NCBI GenBank assembly: GCA_948330435.1
Contig: CAOJBY010000032.1
Coordinates: forward strand, 1 to 37,008
Source: an uncultured Lachnoclostridium sp.
GTDB taxonomy: Bacteria > Bacillota > Clostridia > Lachnospirales > Lachnospiraceae
Length of the DNA: 37,008 nucleotides
Reading direction: 5' to 3'
Notes under the pieces: model-generated
The model's input: the letters and a program-made list of their open reading frames with translations, nothing else
Database searches by the model: none
Told to the model about the DNA's origin: nothing
Translations under genes and position numbers: made by a program
In this document: one piece after another, positions 15,798 through 23,424 of the stretch
Layout of the letters: every line of letters begins with the position of its first letter
How positions within the stretch are numbered: position 1 is the first letter of the stretch

Positions 15798-15826
15798 AAT
15801 ATAGCTTTATCACAGCTTTATAGCAA
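15798..15826 (-). promoter_or_regulatory. Promoter of the isomerase/transketolase/kinase/ABC operon
   Basis: On the minus strand TTGCTA (15821-15826) and TATATT (15798-15803) are 17 bases apart. The predicted start near 15790 gives a leader of about 250 bases that contains the repeats at 15556-15776. The spacer carries a TAAAGCT direct repeat. Confidence 0.6.
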
Positions 15827-15833
15827 TAAATAA

Positions 15834-15852
15834 TAAAGTCATTTTTACTTTA
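15834..15852. promoter_or_regulatory. Candidate regulator operator between divergent promoters
   Basis: TAAAGT-N7-ACTTTA is a perfect inverted repeat that lies between the isomerase-operon promoter and the lacI-type promoter, and a further TTTTTACTTTA copy follows at once. It is AT-rich and lacks the central CG usual for LacI-family operators, so the assignment is tentative. Confidence 0.35.
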
Positions 15853-15868
15853 TTTTTACTTTACCTAC

Positions 15869-15896
15869 TTGCTTTTTTCTTAAAATTGTCTATAAT
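15869..15896 (+). promoter_or_regulatory. Promoter of the first LacI-family regulator
   Basis: TTGCTT (15869-15874) and a perfect TATAAT (15891-15896) are 16 bases apart. The start near 15903 lies 50 bases before the regulator's ATG. Confidence 0.65.
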
Positions 15897-15954
15897 GGGT
15901 GGAAGTAAGGTTTACAGATTCAAAGATTTACAGACTCATTGGAGGATAGGAGAC

Positions 15955-16992
15955 ATGGCAATTACTGCAAAGGAACTGGCTAAAAAACTGAATCTCTCTG
16001 CCACCGCCGTATCCATGGCCCTTAACAACAAGCCCGGTGTAAGCACCGCCACCCGGGACCAGGTGATTAAGGCTGCAGAGAAATACGGGTATGATTTTAC
16101 AAGACTTTCCTTAAAGAACGGGCACTCGGGAGATATCTACTGTATTATCTACCGGGCACACAATGCCATCTTGAATTATCTGCCGATTTTTTCCGAGTTG
16201 ACGGACGGGATTGAACAGGAATGCCGGAACCAGGGATATCAATTGAAGCTTGTCCAGATCAACGAGAATCGGGATGATCTCCAGAAACGGATTGAGGATT
16301 TAAGAATCGCCAACTGTGCCGGGATTATTCTTCTCGGAACGGAAACCAGTATTCACGTATGCAAAATGTTTCTTCAGCTATCGGTTCCTGTTGTGCTTCT
16401 GGACTCTCATTTTGATTCCCTGGGTTTTAGCAGCGTGCTGATTAACAACCGGCAGGGGGCTTACCTTGCCACAAGCCTGCTGATTAACCAGTGCGGCAGT
16501 CAGCCAGGGTATATGCGTTCCTCGTATCGAATCGGTAATTTTGAGGAACGGCGGATCGGCTTTGACACGGCTCTTCGGGAGCACGGAATGTCTCCCTCTA
16601 ATTCAGTAATACACGAACTTCCGCCCTCCATTGAGGGGGCTCTCTCAGATATGCTGGAAAGCATTGATCGGGACGCTTCTCTGGCAAAGTGTTATTTTGC
16701 AGATAATGATCTCATCGCCATCGGTGCCATGAAAGCTCTGAAACTGCGGGGATACCGGATTCCGGAGGACGTGGCAATCGTGGGTTTTGATAACATCTCC
16801 GAGAGCCGGATTGTGGAGCCCTCCCTCACGACCATTGACATTCCCCGGACCTTTATGGGGCGGACGGCGGCCAGACAGCTAATCCATCAGATTACCACAC
16901 CGGTGCCTCATACGGTGAAGATCGAGATCTCCACCAAACTGGTACGGCGGTTTTCCGTGAGAAGTGCGGCTGGTGGGGCTGGCGTAAAATAA
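15955..16992 (+). CDS. LacI-family transcriptional regulator 1
   Basis: A 345-residue LacI/GalR-type regulator. The DNA-binding helix-turn-helix and hinge are at residues 1-55 (ITAKELAKKLNLSATAVSMALNNKPGV), followed by a periplasmic-binding-protein-like sensor with LLGTETSIHV, VVLLDSHFDSLGFSSVLINNRQGAY and VAIVGFDNISESRIVEPSLTTIDIPR. The open frame starts at 15886, but GGAGGATAGGAGAC just before 15955 and the family's MAITAKEL start decide the ATG. It is transcribed away from the isomerase operon, the classic place for its regulator. A sugar or sugar-phosphate inducer is expected; which operon it controls is inferred. Confidence 0.92.
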   Translation: MAITAKELAKKLNLSATAVSMALNNKPGVSTATRDQVIKAAEKYGYDFTRLSLKNGHSGDIYCIIYRAHNAILNYLPIFSELTDGIEQECRNQGYQLKLVQINENRDDLQKRIEDLRIANCAGIILLGTETSIHVCKMFLQLSVPVVLLDSHFDSLGFSSVLINNRQGAYLATSLLINQCGSQPGYMRSSYRIGNFEERRIGFDTALREHGMSPSNSVIHELPPSIEGALSDMLESIDRDASLAKCYFADNDLIAIGAMKALKLRGYRIPEDVAIVGFDNISESRIVEPSLTTIDIPRTFMGRTAARQLIHQITTPVPHTVKIEISTKLVRRFSVRSAAGGAGVK

Positions 16993-17048
16993 GACAGCCC
17001 CGCCTTTTAGCCTCAGCATTATAACTATCAAATAAAAAAGGAGTACCT

Positions 17049-18125
17049 ATGCGTATCAAAGCAAAAGAAATCGCCACAGAACTGGGCGTGTCCCCGGCCA
17101 CCGTTTCTCTGGTTTTAAATAACCGCCCTGGGGTAAATCAGGAGACAAGAAAGCGAATCCTGGCCTATGTTCATAAAAAGGAAACAGAATTGTGGTCGGA
17201 ATCCCCTCTTGCTTTCAAAGGTCGAATTATGGTCCTCTACTATATAAAGAACGGAACCGTCCTTGACCATATGGAACGCCGCCAGACGGAAAATCCCACA
17301 CAGCAGGGAAGCGGCAAAAGCCCTCTTTTCCAGGCAATGACAGCATTCTGCAATAAAAAAGGCTACGAAATGGTTTACCGGATATTTCGGGAGGATTCCG
17401 AAGCTCCAGATCTGCTGCTTGAAGAATGCCGCAGGCTTCACATCAGGGGTATCTATATTCTGGCCGCCGAGATGCACCACTCGGATATCTATCCCCTGCA
17501 GCAGTTAAAAATCCCCCTCGTCACAGGTGACAATCTCTTTTATGAGGAGGGAATCGACAGCCTGCTCATTGATAACCGTGAGGGGATCGCCCGGGGTGTC
17601 AGCTATCTGGTAGACAAGGGCCACAGCCATATTGTCTACCTTGCGGAAACCATTGACATTTTCAATTTCAGCGAACGGCGGGAAGCTTTTTTAAGTGAAA
17701 TGGCAAGGCGGGAGCTTGGGGATGCCAGCAACCGGATCTGGCACCTGGGCTGCCAGACAGAGGAGGTCTACACTGCCATGCAACAGAGACTGAACGCCGG
17801 AATCCACAACACCACCGCCTTTGTACTGGAAAGCTCCGTCATTTCCATGGGTGTTTGCAAGGCCCTAAAGGAACGCAGGCTGCGGATTCCCAGAGACATT
17901 TCCCTCCTGGGCTTTGACGCTCTTCTCCCCGGCAATCTGCTGGGTACGGAACTGACCATTATCAAGGGGACTCATACCAAGAGGCACCTGGCTGGTGTAC
18001 AGCATCTTATCCGTCATATTGAGGATGAAAATGAAGAAATTCTAAAAATCTACTACCACACCAGGCTTTTAGAGGGCGACAGCGTTTTTGACAAGACAAA
18101 ATATATTTACCGGCCATGCTTTTAA
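17049..18125 (+). CDS. LacI-family transcriptional regulator 2
   Basis: A second LacI-family protein of 358 residues, 56 bases after the first and with its own ribosome binding site (AAGGAGTACCT). Helix-turn-helix at residues 1-50 (IKAKEIATELGVSPATVSLVLNNRPGV). The sensor has VTGDNLFYEEGIDSLLIDNREGI and a C-terminal part that is divergent after ISLLGFDALLPGNLLGTELT. It is not a close copy of regulator 1, so this is not a recent duplication. With two regulators between two sugar modules, one may serve the minus operon and the other the PTS genes. The transcript ends in a terminator whose stem includes the stop codon. Confidence 0.9.
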   Translation: MRIKAKEIATELGVSPATVSLVLNNRPGVNQETRKRILAYVHKKETELWSESPLAFKGRIMVLYYIKNGTVLDHMERRQTENPTQQGSGKSPLFQAMTAFCNKKGYEMVYRIFREDSEAPDLLLEECRRLHIRGIYILAAEMHHSDIYPLQQLKIPLVTGDNLFYEEGIDSLLIDNREGIARGVSYLVDKGHSHIVYLAETIDIFNFSERREAFLSEMARRELGDASNRIWHLGCQTEEVYTAMQQRLNAGIHNTTAFVLESSVISMGVCKALKERRLRIPRDISLLGFDALLPGNLLGTELTIIKGTHTKRHLAGVQHLIRHIEDENEEILKIYYHTRLLEGDSVFDKTKYIYRPCF

Positions 18126-18151
18126 AGAAAATTTAAAAGCATGGCTTTTTT
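18114..18151 (+). terminator. Intrinsic terminator overlapping the LacI-2 stop codon
   Basis: CCATGCTTTTAAA (18114-18126) and TTTAAAAGCATGG (18132-18144) make a perfect 13-bp stem with loop GAAAA, followed by C and six T. The ascending arm encodes the last codons and the stop (18123-18125) of the regulator, so terminating ribosomes would compete with hairpin formation. Confidence 0.9.
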
Positions 18152-18225
18152 GTACAAAAAATGCGGCCGAAGCATGGGGAAAATCACGGTAAAATTCTCG
18201 GAAATTTAGAAAAAGCCAAGGGGGA

Positions 18226-18254
18226 TTGAGGGCCGGAACGGATGCGGATATACT
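18226..18254 (+). promoter_or_regulatory. Promoter of the PTS / GH1 / GH140-like operon
   Basis: TTGAGG (18226-18231) and TATACT (18249-18254) are 17 bases apart. No BglG/LicT antiterminator target or terminator follows in the leader, so control is more likely by a LacI-type repressor than by antitermination. Confidence 0.6.
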
Positions 18255-18348
18255 GAGGGCATAAAGGAAACACAGATATCTGTTCCGTGCATGCACAAGC
18301 TTAAAGATCCTTACAGGAAAAACAATACAGGAAAAGGAGTAGAAATAA

Positions 18349-20298
18349 ATGGCAGGAAAGTATGACGGCCTGGCCCGCATCATCATCCAAAATGTGGGCG
18401 GCAAGCAGAACATTAACAGCATTACCCATTGCATTACCCGCCTGCGTTTCAAACTAAAGGACGAATCAAAGGCGAACACAGACATCTTAAATCAGACCGA
18501 CGGCGTGATCTCTGTCATCCAGGCAAACGGACAATACCAGGTTGTAATCGGAAATGCAGTTGCGGAGGTTTACGATGCGGTTTTGTCCGTAGGCCACTTA
18601 AGCGGCAGCGGAACGGTGGACGAGGACGGCAATCCCATGGAGGATACCGGCTCCGGAGGAAAGAAAAGCGGGGCAGCCGTTCTGATTGACATTATTTCCG
18701 GAATCATGGCACCTACCATCACGGTTCTGGGTGCCACCGGTATCATCAAGGGTCTTCTGACTCTGTTCACCTTTTTCGGACTGATGAACGCCCAAAGCGG
18801 CGAATATATGATCTTGTATACCGTGGCGGACGGCTTCTTCTTCTTTCTGCCGGTGATCCTCGGATACACTGCTGCAAAAAAATTCAGAATGAATGAATTT
18901 ACGGGAATGGCTCTGGGAATCGCCCTCTGCTACCCCACCATGGTAAGCCTTACCGCCGGAGAGGTTATGGGAACTCTTTTCACGGGAACTGCCTTTGAAA
19001 TGAGTTATTACACCACGTTCTTCAACATTCCGGTTATTATGCCAAGATCAGGCTATACCTCCTCGGTAATCCCCATCGTTCTGTGCTGCTTCATTGCTGC
19101 AAAGCTGGAGCGATGGCTGAACAAGCACATCTCCGATATGGTCAAGGCATTTCTGACCCCTGTATGTGTGCTGGTCATCATGGCATCCTTAACCTATCTG
19201 GTCATCGGACCTGTTTCCAACGTTATCTGCTGTATCCTGACTATTGGCTTTGAAGCCCTGTTCAAGATTCCCGTTGTGGGTGCTACCTTAGGCTGTGCCG
19301 TCGTAGGCGGCTTCTGGCAGGTACTGGTTATCTTCGGCTTCCATTGGTCTGTGATCCCCTTAGGGTATATCAACATTGCGGCCCTGGGATATGATTTCAT
19401 TATGCCCGGCACCTTTGCCACCGTATTCGGGCAGGCGGGTGCACTTCTGGCTGTGATTTTAAAGACAAAGGATCAGAAGTTAAAAAAGATTGGGATTCCG
19501 GCATTTATCTCCTGCATGTTCGGTATCACAGAGCCTACCCTGTACGGTATCAATCTTCCCAAGAAAAAGCCCTTTGTCATCGGCTGTATTACCTCCGCCA
19601 TTGCAGGTGCATTTGTAGGAATCATGGGTGCAAAGCGGTATATACCGGGCGGTCTTGGTCTTTTTGGTCTTCCCGGCTACATTGACGCAGGCGGAACCGG
19701 ACTCTACAGTGCAATTGTGGTCCTGGCCGCATCCGTCATCGCATTTGTACTGGCACTTCTGGCCTGCATGGCCGTATACTCTGAAAAGCCTGTCTCCGGG
19801 CCAGAGAAAGCCGAACCCACCCCAAAGCCGGCAAACACCAAAGGCATCATAACCTGCGAAATCGGAAGCCCCGTAGAGGGAACCGCTGTGAATATTACAG
19901 AAACAAAGGATCCGGTATTTTCCACGGAATCCATGGGAAAAGGCGTGGGCATCACCCCTAAGGGAAACGTGATCGTCTCTCCCATATCCGGTGAAATTGT
20001 CACGTTCTTTCCCACCGGCCATGCAGTGGGGCTTGTAACAAAAGATGGCATGGAAGTTCTGATTCATGTAGGCGTTGACACCGTAGAACTGAATGGAAAG
20101 CACTTTACCCCAAAGAAAAAGCAGGGAGATAAGGTGCAAAAAGGCGAACCTCTCATTGAGGTGGATTTTCATGGAGTTAAGAGTGCCGGGTACGATATTA
20201 CCACCATGGTAATTGTAACAAATTCCACGGACTATCCGAACATGGAGCTTATAACCGGGGAAAAGAAAGCGGAAGACACTGTAATCCGTATCGGATAG
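18349..20298 (+). CDS. PTS beta-glucoside transporter subunit EIIBCA
   Basis: A 649-residue three-domain permease of the beta-glucoside/sucrose PTS family. EIIB is at residues 1-90 with the phosphorylated Cys28 in THCITRLRFKL. EIIC is at about 110-470 with about ten membrane segments (including GITEPTLYGINLP). EIIA of the glucose type is at about 495-649, with the phospho-His near 573 in VLIHVGVDTVELNGKHF. All phosphotransfer residues are present. It imports a beta-linked glucoside and delivers it as the 6-phosphate to the GH1 enzyme encoded 25 bases downstream. Given the third gene of the operon, an apiosyl-glucose disaccharide is a plausible substrate; cellobiose or aryl-glucosides are alternatives. 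Ribosome binding site AAAGGAGTAGAAATAA. Confidence 0.95.
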   Translation: MAGKYDGLARIIIQNVGGKQNINSITHCITRLRFKLKDESKANTDILNQTDGVISVIQANGQYQVVIGNAVAEVYDAVLSVGHLSGSGTVDEDGNPMEDTGSGGKKSGAAVLIDIISGIMAPTITVLGATGIIKGLLTLFTFFGLMNAQSGEYMILYTVADGFFFFLPVILGYTAAKKFRMNEFTGMALGIALCYPTMVSLTAGEVMGTLFTGTAFEMSYYTTFFNIPVIMPRSGYTSSVIPIVLCCFIAAKLERWLNKHISDMVKAFLTPVCVLVIMASLTYLVIGPVSNVICCILTIGFEALFKIPVVGATLGCAVVGGFWQVLVIFGFHWSVIPLGYINIAALGYDFIMPGTFATVFGQAGALLAVILKTKDQKLKKIGIPAFISCMFGITEPTLYGINLPKKKPFVIGCITSAIAGAFVGIMGAKRYIPGGLGLFGLPGYIDAGGTGLYSAIVVLAASVIAFVLALLACMAVYSEKPVSGPEKAEPTPKPANTKGIITCEIGSPVEGTAVNITETKDPVFSTESMGKGVGITPKGNVIVSPISGEIVTFFPTGHAVGLVTKDGMEVLIHVGVDTVELNGKHFTPKKKQGDKVQKGEPLIEVDFHGVKSAGYDITTMVIVTNSTDYPNMELITGEKKAEDTVIRIG

Positions 20299-20323
20299 TT
20301 CTTTCAAAAGGAGGGCCAAAACT

Positions 20324-21748
20324 ATGAACAAAGACTTTTTATGGGGCGGTGCCACAGCCGCCAACCAGTGTGAGGGCGGATACTTAGAGGGAGGAAAAGG
20401 GCTGGGCAGTGTGGACGTTATCCCGGCAGGTCCTGACCGCTTTCCAGTCATGAAAGGGGAGCTTGATTACCATACGCTGCCAGAGGGTATATTCTATCCC
20501 TCCCGTGAAGCCATTGATATGTATCACAACTACAGGGAAGATATCGCCCTGTTTGCGGAAATGGGCTTTAAATGTTATCGTTTTTCTTTCTCTTGGTCCC
20601 GAATCTTTCCCACCGGCGAGGAAGAGACTCCCAATGAGGAGGGGCTTCGCTTTTATGAAAGCCTTATTGATGAGCTTCTGAAATACGGGATTGAGCCGGT
20701 TGTGACCATCTGCCATTTCGACGTTCCCCTGGCTCTGGAGGAAAAATATGGTTCCTGGAAGAACCGCCGGATGATTGACTGTTATCTTCGTTATTGCCAT
20801 GCTATTTTCCATCGCTTCAAAGGAAAGGTAAAATACTGGATTACGTTTAACGAGATCAATATGCTGCTCCATCTCCCCTTTATGGGGGCGGGGATCCACT
20901 TCGCACAGGGGGAAAACCATGACAGAGTAAAATACCAGGCGGCCCACCACGAACTGGTGGCCTCCGCTCTGGCTGTAAAGCTGGCCCACGAGATAGATCC
21001 TGTCTGCATGGTCGGCTGTATGCTGGCCGCCGGAAACTTCTATCCCTATAGCTGCAATCCAGCCGATATCTGGGAGAGCATGAAAAAGGATCGGGAAAAT
21101 TATTTCTTTATCGACGTGCAGGCCCGAGGAGAATACGGCTGTTATGCCTGGAAAAAATTTGAACATGAAAAACTTCGTCCCCGAATGGAGGAGGGGGATT
21201 TGGAGGTTCTCAAAGCCCATACGGTTGATTTTATTTCTTTCAGCTACTACTCATCCAGGTGTACCAGCACTGACCCGGAGGTGCTAAAAGGGGCCACTGC
21301 CGGCAATGTCATGAAGAGCGTCCGTAATCCCTACTTAAATGTCTCGGAATGGGGCTGGCAAATCGATCCCCTGGGACTTCGGATCACCTTAAACACCCTG
21401 TATGACCGCTATCAAAAACCTCTGTTTATCGTGGAAAACGGACTGGGTGCCGTGGACGAAAAAGAGAGTGACGGAAAGATCCACGACAGCTACCGGATTG
21501 CATATCTCAGGGAACATATCCGGGCCATGAAACAGGCTGTTGAGGAAGATGGAGTGGAACTGCTGGGTTATACTCCCTGGGGCTGCATCGATCTGGTCAG
21601 TGCTTCCACAGGCGAGATGAAAAAACGCTATGGATTTATCTATGTGGACAAGGACAATGAGGGAAAGGGCACATTGGCACGAAGCAGAAAAGACAGCTTC
21701 TACTGGTACAAGAAAGTGATTGCTTCAAATGGAGAGGAACTCGACTAG
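20324..21748 (+). CDS. 6-phospho-beta-glucosidase, GH1
   Basis: A 474-residue GH1 enzyme without signal peptide. WGGATAANQCEGG at the N-terminus, acid/base Glu177 in TFNEIN and nucleophile Glu371 in IVENGLG are intact. SASTGEMKKRYGFIYVD (428-442) is the phosphate-binding segment (Ser, Lys, Tyr) that separates 6-phospho-beta-glucosidases from plain beta-glucosidases. It should hydrolyse PTS-imported phospho-beta-glucosides to glucose 6-phosphate. Encoded right after the PTS and 11 bases before the GH140-like gene, with an AAGGAGGGCC ribosome binding site. An apiose residue on O-2 of the glucose may hinder this enzyme, which would explain the extra hydrolase. Confidence 0.95.
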   Translation: MNKDFLWGGATAANQCEGGYLEGGKGLGSVDVIPAGPDRFPVMKGELDYHTLPEGIFYPSREAIDMYHNYREDIALFAEMGFKCYRFSFSWSRIFPTGEEETPNEEGLRFYESLIDELLKYGIEPVVTICHFDVPLALEEKYGSWKNRRMIDCYLRYCHAIFHRFKGKVKYWITFNEINMLLHLPFMGAGIHFAQGENHDRVKYQAAHHELVASALAVKLAHEIDPVCMVGCMLAAGNFYPYSCNPADIWESMKKDRENYFFIDVQARGEYGCYAWKKFEHEKLRPRMEEGDLEVLKAHTVDFISFSYYSSRCTSTDPEVLKGATAGNVMKSVRNPYLNVSEWGWQIDPLGLRITLNTLYDRYQKPLFIVENGLGAVDEKESDGKIHDSYRIAYLREHIRAMKQAVEEDGVELLGYTPWGCIDLVSASTGEMKKRYGFIYVDKDNEGKGTLARSRKDSFYWYKKVIASNGEELD

Positions 21749-21759
21749 GAGGTATACTT

Positions 21760-23031
21760 ATGGAACCTTTACAGATATCGCAGGATAAGACATATCTTTT
21801 GCGGGACAAAAAACCTTTCTTCTGGCTGGCGGATACCTGTTGGAGTGCATTTACCAATATTACGAAAGATGAATGGGATGAGTATCTTGATTTCCGCCAA
21901 AGTCAGGGCTTCAATGTACTCCAGATCAACACGCTTCCCCAGTGGGATCGATGCGGATCCAGACTGGACTGTTTTCCCTTTCCCACAAAGGACGGATTCC
22001 GGTTTGACTTTGGAACGCTTCTTCCGGATTATTTTCTTCGTGCCAGGCAGATGTGCCAGAAAGCGGTTGATAAGGGCTTTACTCTTATGCTGGTAGTCAT
22101 GTGGTGCAATTATGTGCCTGACACATGGGCCACAAAAATCTGTTCCGACAATGTGATGCCGAAGGAATGTGTGGAGCCGGTGATCCGGAAGATCTGCGAA
22201 TCGTTCAACGAATTCAATCCCGTATATGCAGTTAGCGGAGACACGGGCTTTGAAGCGGAAGAAACGCTAAAGCGTTATCGCCTAGCTGCCGCCTGCGTGG
22301 ATGCATACGCTCCAAACGCTTTAAAGGCCTGGCACATTAAAGGACGCTATGACGGCCTGCCCCAGGAATTGGCAGAGCGGGCCGATCTCTATCTATATCA
22401 ATCTGGTCATAATCCCGGGGCCCAGCATATGGCTCACCGTCTGGCGGAAACCTTTTCCGCCAGAACGCCAAGGCATCCGGTGATCAACAGTGAGCCGTGT
22501 TATGAACAAATGGGCTACAGTCATCACAAATACGGGCGTTTCCGTCAGAAAGATATCCGCCATGCACTCTGGAACAGTCTGCTGTCCGGTGCGTCGGCCG
22601 GAATCACCTACGGGGCCCACGGCGTATGGAACTGGCAGAAGCCGGGAATGCCCGTCAATCCCATCGGCGGGGAGGGCTTTCTTCGGGCCATGTCCGTAGG
22701 GCAGGCTCTGAGGTTTCCCGGTGCGGAGGATTTTGTATTTGCAAAAGATTTTTTTACGAGGCGGGGGATCACGCATCCCGTTCCCTGCCAGGAGCTTCTC
22801 ATAGACTACCCGGAAAATATCCGTGCAGCCCGGACAGAGCATGAGATCCTAATCTATGTGCCTGTGAACGCCCCCTTTACACTGCGGGGGGATCTGCGGG
22901 AGTATCGGGCATCGGCGGTGGATTTAAGCACGAGAAAGGTCATTCCCTTTGAACTGGAGTGCGAACCGACCAAAGCCCGAGCCGGGTTGCATTCGGGGTA
23001 TGAGGATGTGGTGGTTATTTTGGAGAAATAG
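21760..23031 (+). CDS. DUF4038/GH140-like glycoside hydrolase (apiosidase-like), cytoplasmic
   Basis: A 423-residue protein that I recognise as DUF4038, the apiosidase-like TIM-barrel domain of GH140, followed by a small beta-sandwich (from about residue 335) like the domain usually found after it. Seen: FFWLADTCWSAF near the start, VSGDTG with Asp161, NSEPCYEQMG with Glu245, and GITYGAHGVWNW near 281-292. The Asp and Glu occupy the places of the catalytic pair of the Bacteroides enzyme that frees D-apiose from rhamnogalacturonan II. Unlike that enzyme it has no signal peptide, so it must act on something imported. It is third in the PTS-GH1 operon, 11 bases after GH1. Other DUF4038 members have unknown targets, so apiosidase activity is inferred. 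Confidence 0.85.
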   Translation: MEPLQISQDKTYLLRDKKPFFWLADTCWSAFTNITKDEWDEYLDFRQSQGFNVLQINTLPQWDRCGSRLDCFPFPTKDGFRFDFGTLLPDYFLRARQMCQKAVDKGFTLMLVVMWCNYVPDTWATKICSDNVMPKECVEPVIRKICESFNEFNPVYAVSGDTGFEAEETLKRYRLAAACVDAYAPNALKAWHIKGRYDGLPQELAERADLYLYQSGHNPGAQHMAHRLAETFSARTPRHPVINSEPCYEQMGYSHHKYGRFRQKDIRHALWNSLLSGASAGITYGAHGVWNWQKPGMPVNPIGGEGFLRAMSVGQALRFPGAEDFVFAKDFFTRRGITHPVPCQELLIDYPENIRAARTEHEILIYVPVNAPFTLRGDLREYRASAVDLSTRKVIPFELECEPTKARAGLHSGYEDVVVILEK

Positions 23032-23055
23032 GGGCGGAGACTTAAGCCGTCCGGG

Positions 23056-23169
23056 CAGACGGGGTTGTCGGGAATAAGATGAAAGACTTTTCCGTTATCC
23101 AGTGTACGTGAACCGTCCGAACACAGGATATGGAAATGGCAAAGGGCCGGTTTCGCTGTACCCCGTCTG
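23056..23169. repeat. Dispersed palindromic repeat, family B, copy 1
   Basis: CAGACGGGGT (23056-23065) and ACCCCGTCTG (23160-23169) are perfect inverted ends. Inside, ATCC.GTGT.CG pairs with CG.ACAC.GGAT around a short loop. The sequence around GACTTTTCCGTTATCCAGTG and CGTCCGAACACAGGATA is shared with 32296-32499. The rest of the gene-free stretch 23032-23424 holds the Rpn promoter and nothing else I recognise. Confidence 0.75.
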
Positions 23170-23328
23170 TACAATAACCACAGTTTTTTCACTTGAAGCT
23201 AAAATTTAACTTGCCATTTGGAAAAATCTGTTATATGCTGTATCTATCCAAGGATTCTAAAAATATTTCGACGTTTCCGTCAGAAAAATCCCTGAGATGA
23301 AAACAAAACAAACGCCAAAAGAAAGATA

Positions 23329-23357
23329 TTGTATCAGTCTGGGAAATCCCTTATAAT
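23329..23357 (+). promoter_or_regulatory. Promoter of the Rpn-family gene
   Basis: TTGTAT (23329-23334) and a perfect TATAAT (23352-23357) are 17 bases apart. The promoter lies inside the 5' extension of the open frame, which argues that the true start is downstream (23425). Confidence 0.7.
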
Positions 23358-23424
23358 AAAAGCAGATTTACTGTTTTCTTATCTTTCTTTTTGGAAACAC
23401 CCCATGAGAAAGGAGAACACAGTA

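Noticed and set aside
18152..18348. BglG/LicT-type antiterminator site in the PTS leader
   Set aside because: No ribonucleic antiterminator sequence overlapping a terminator was found, and no antiterminator gene is present.
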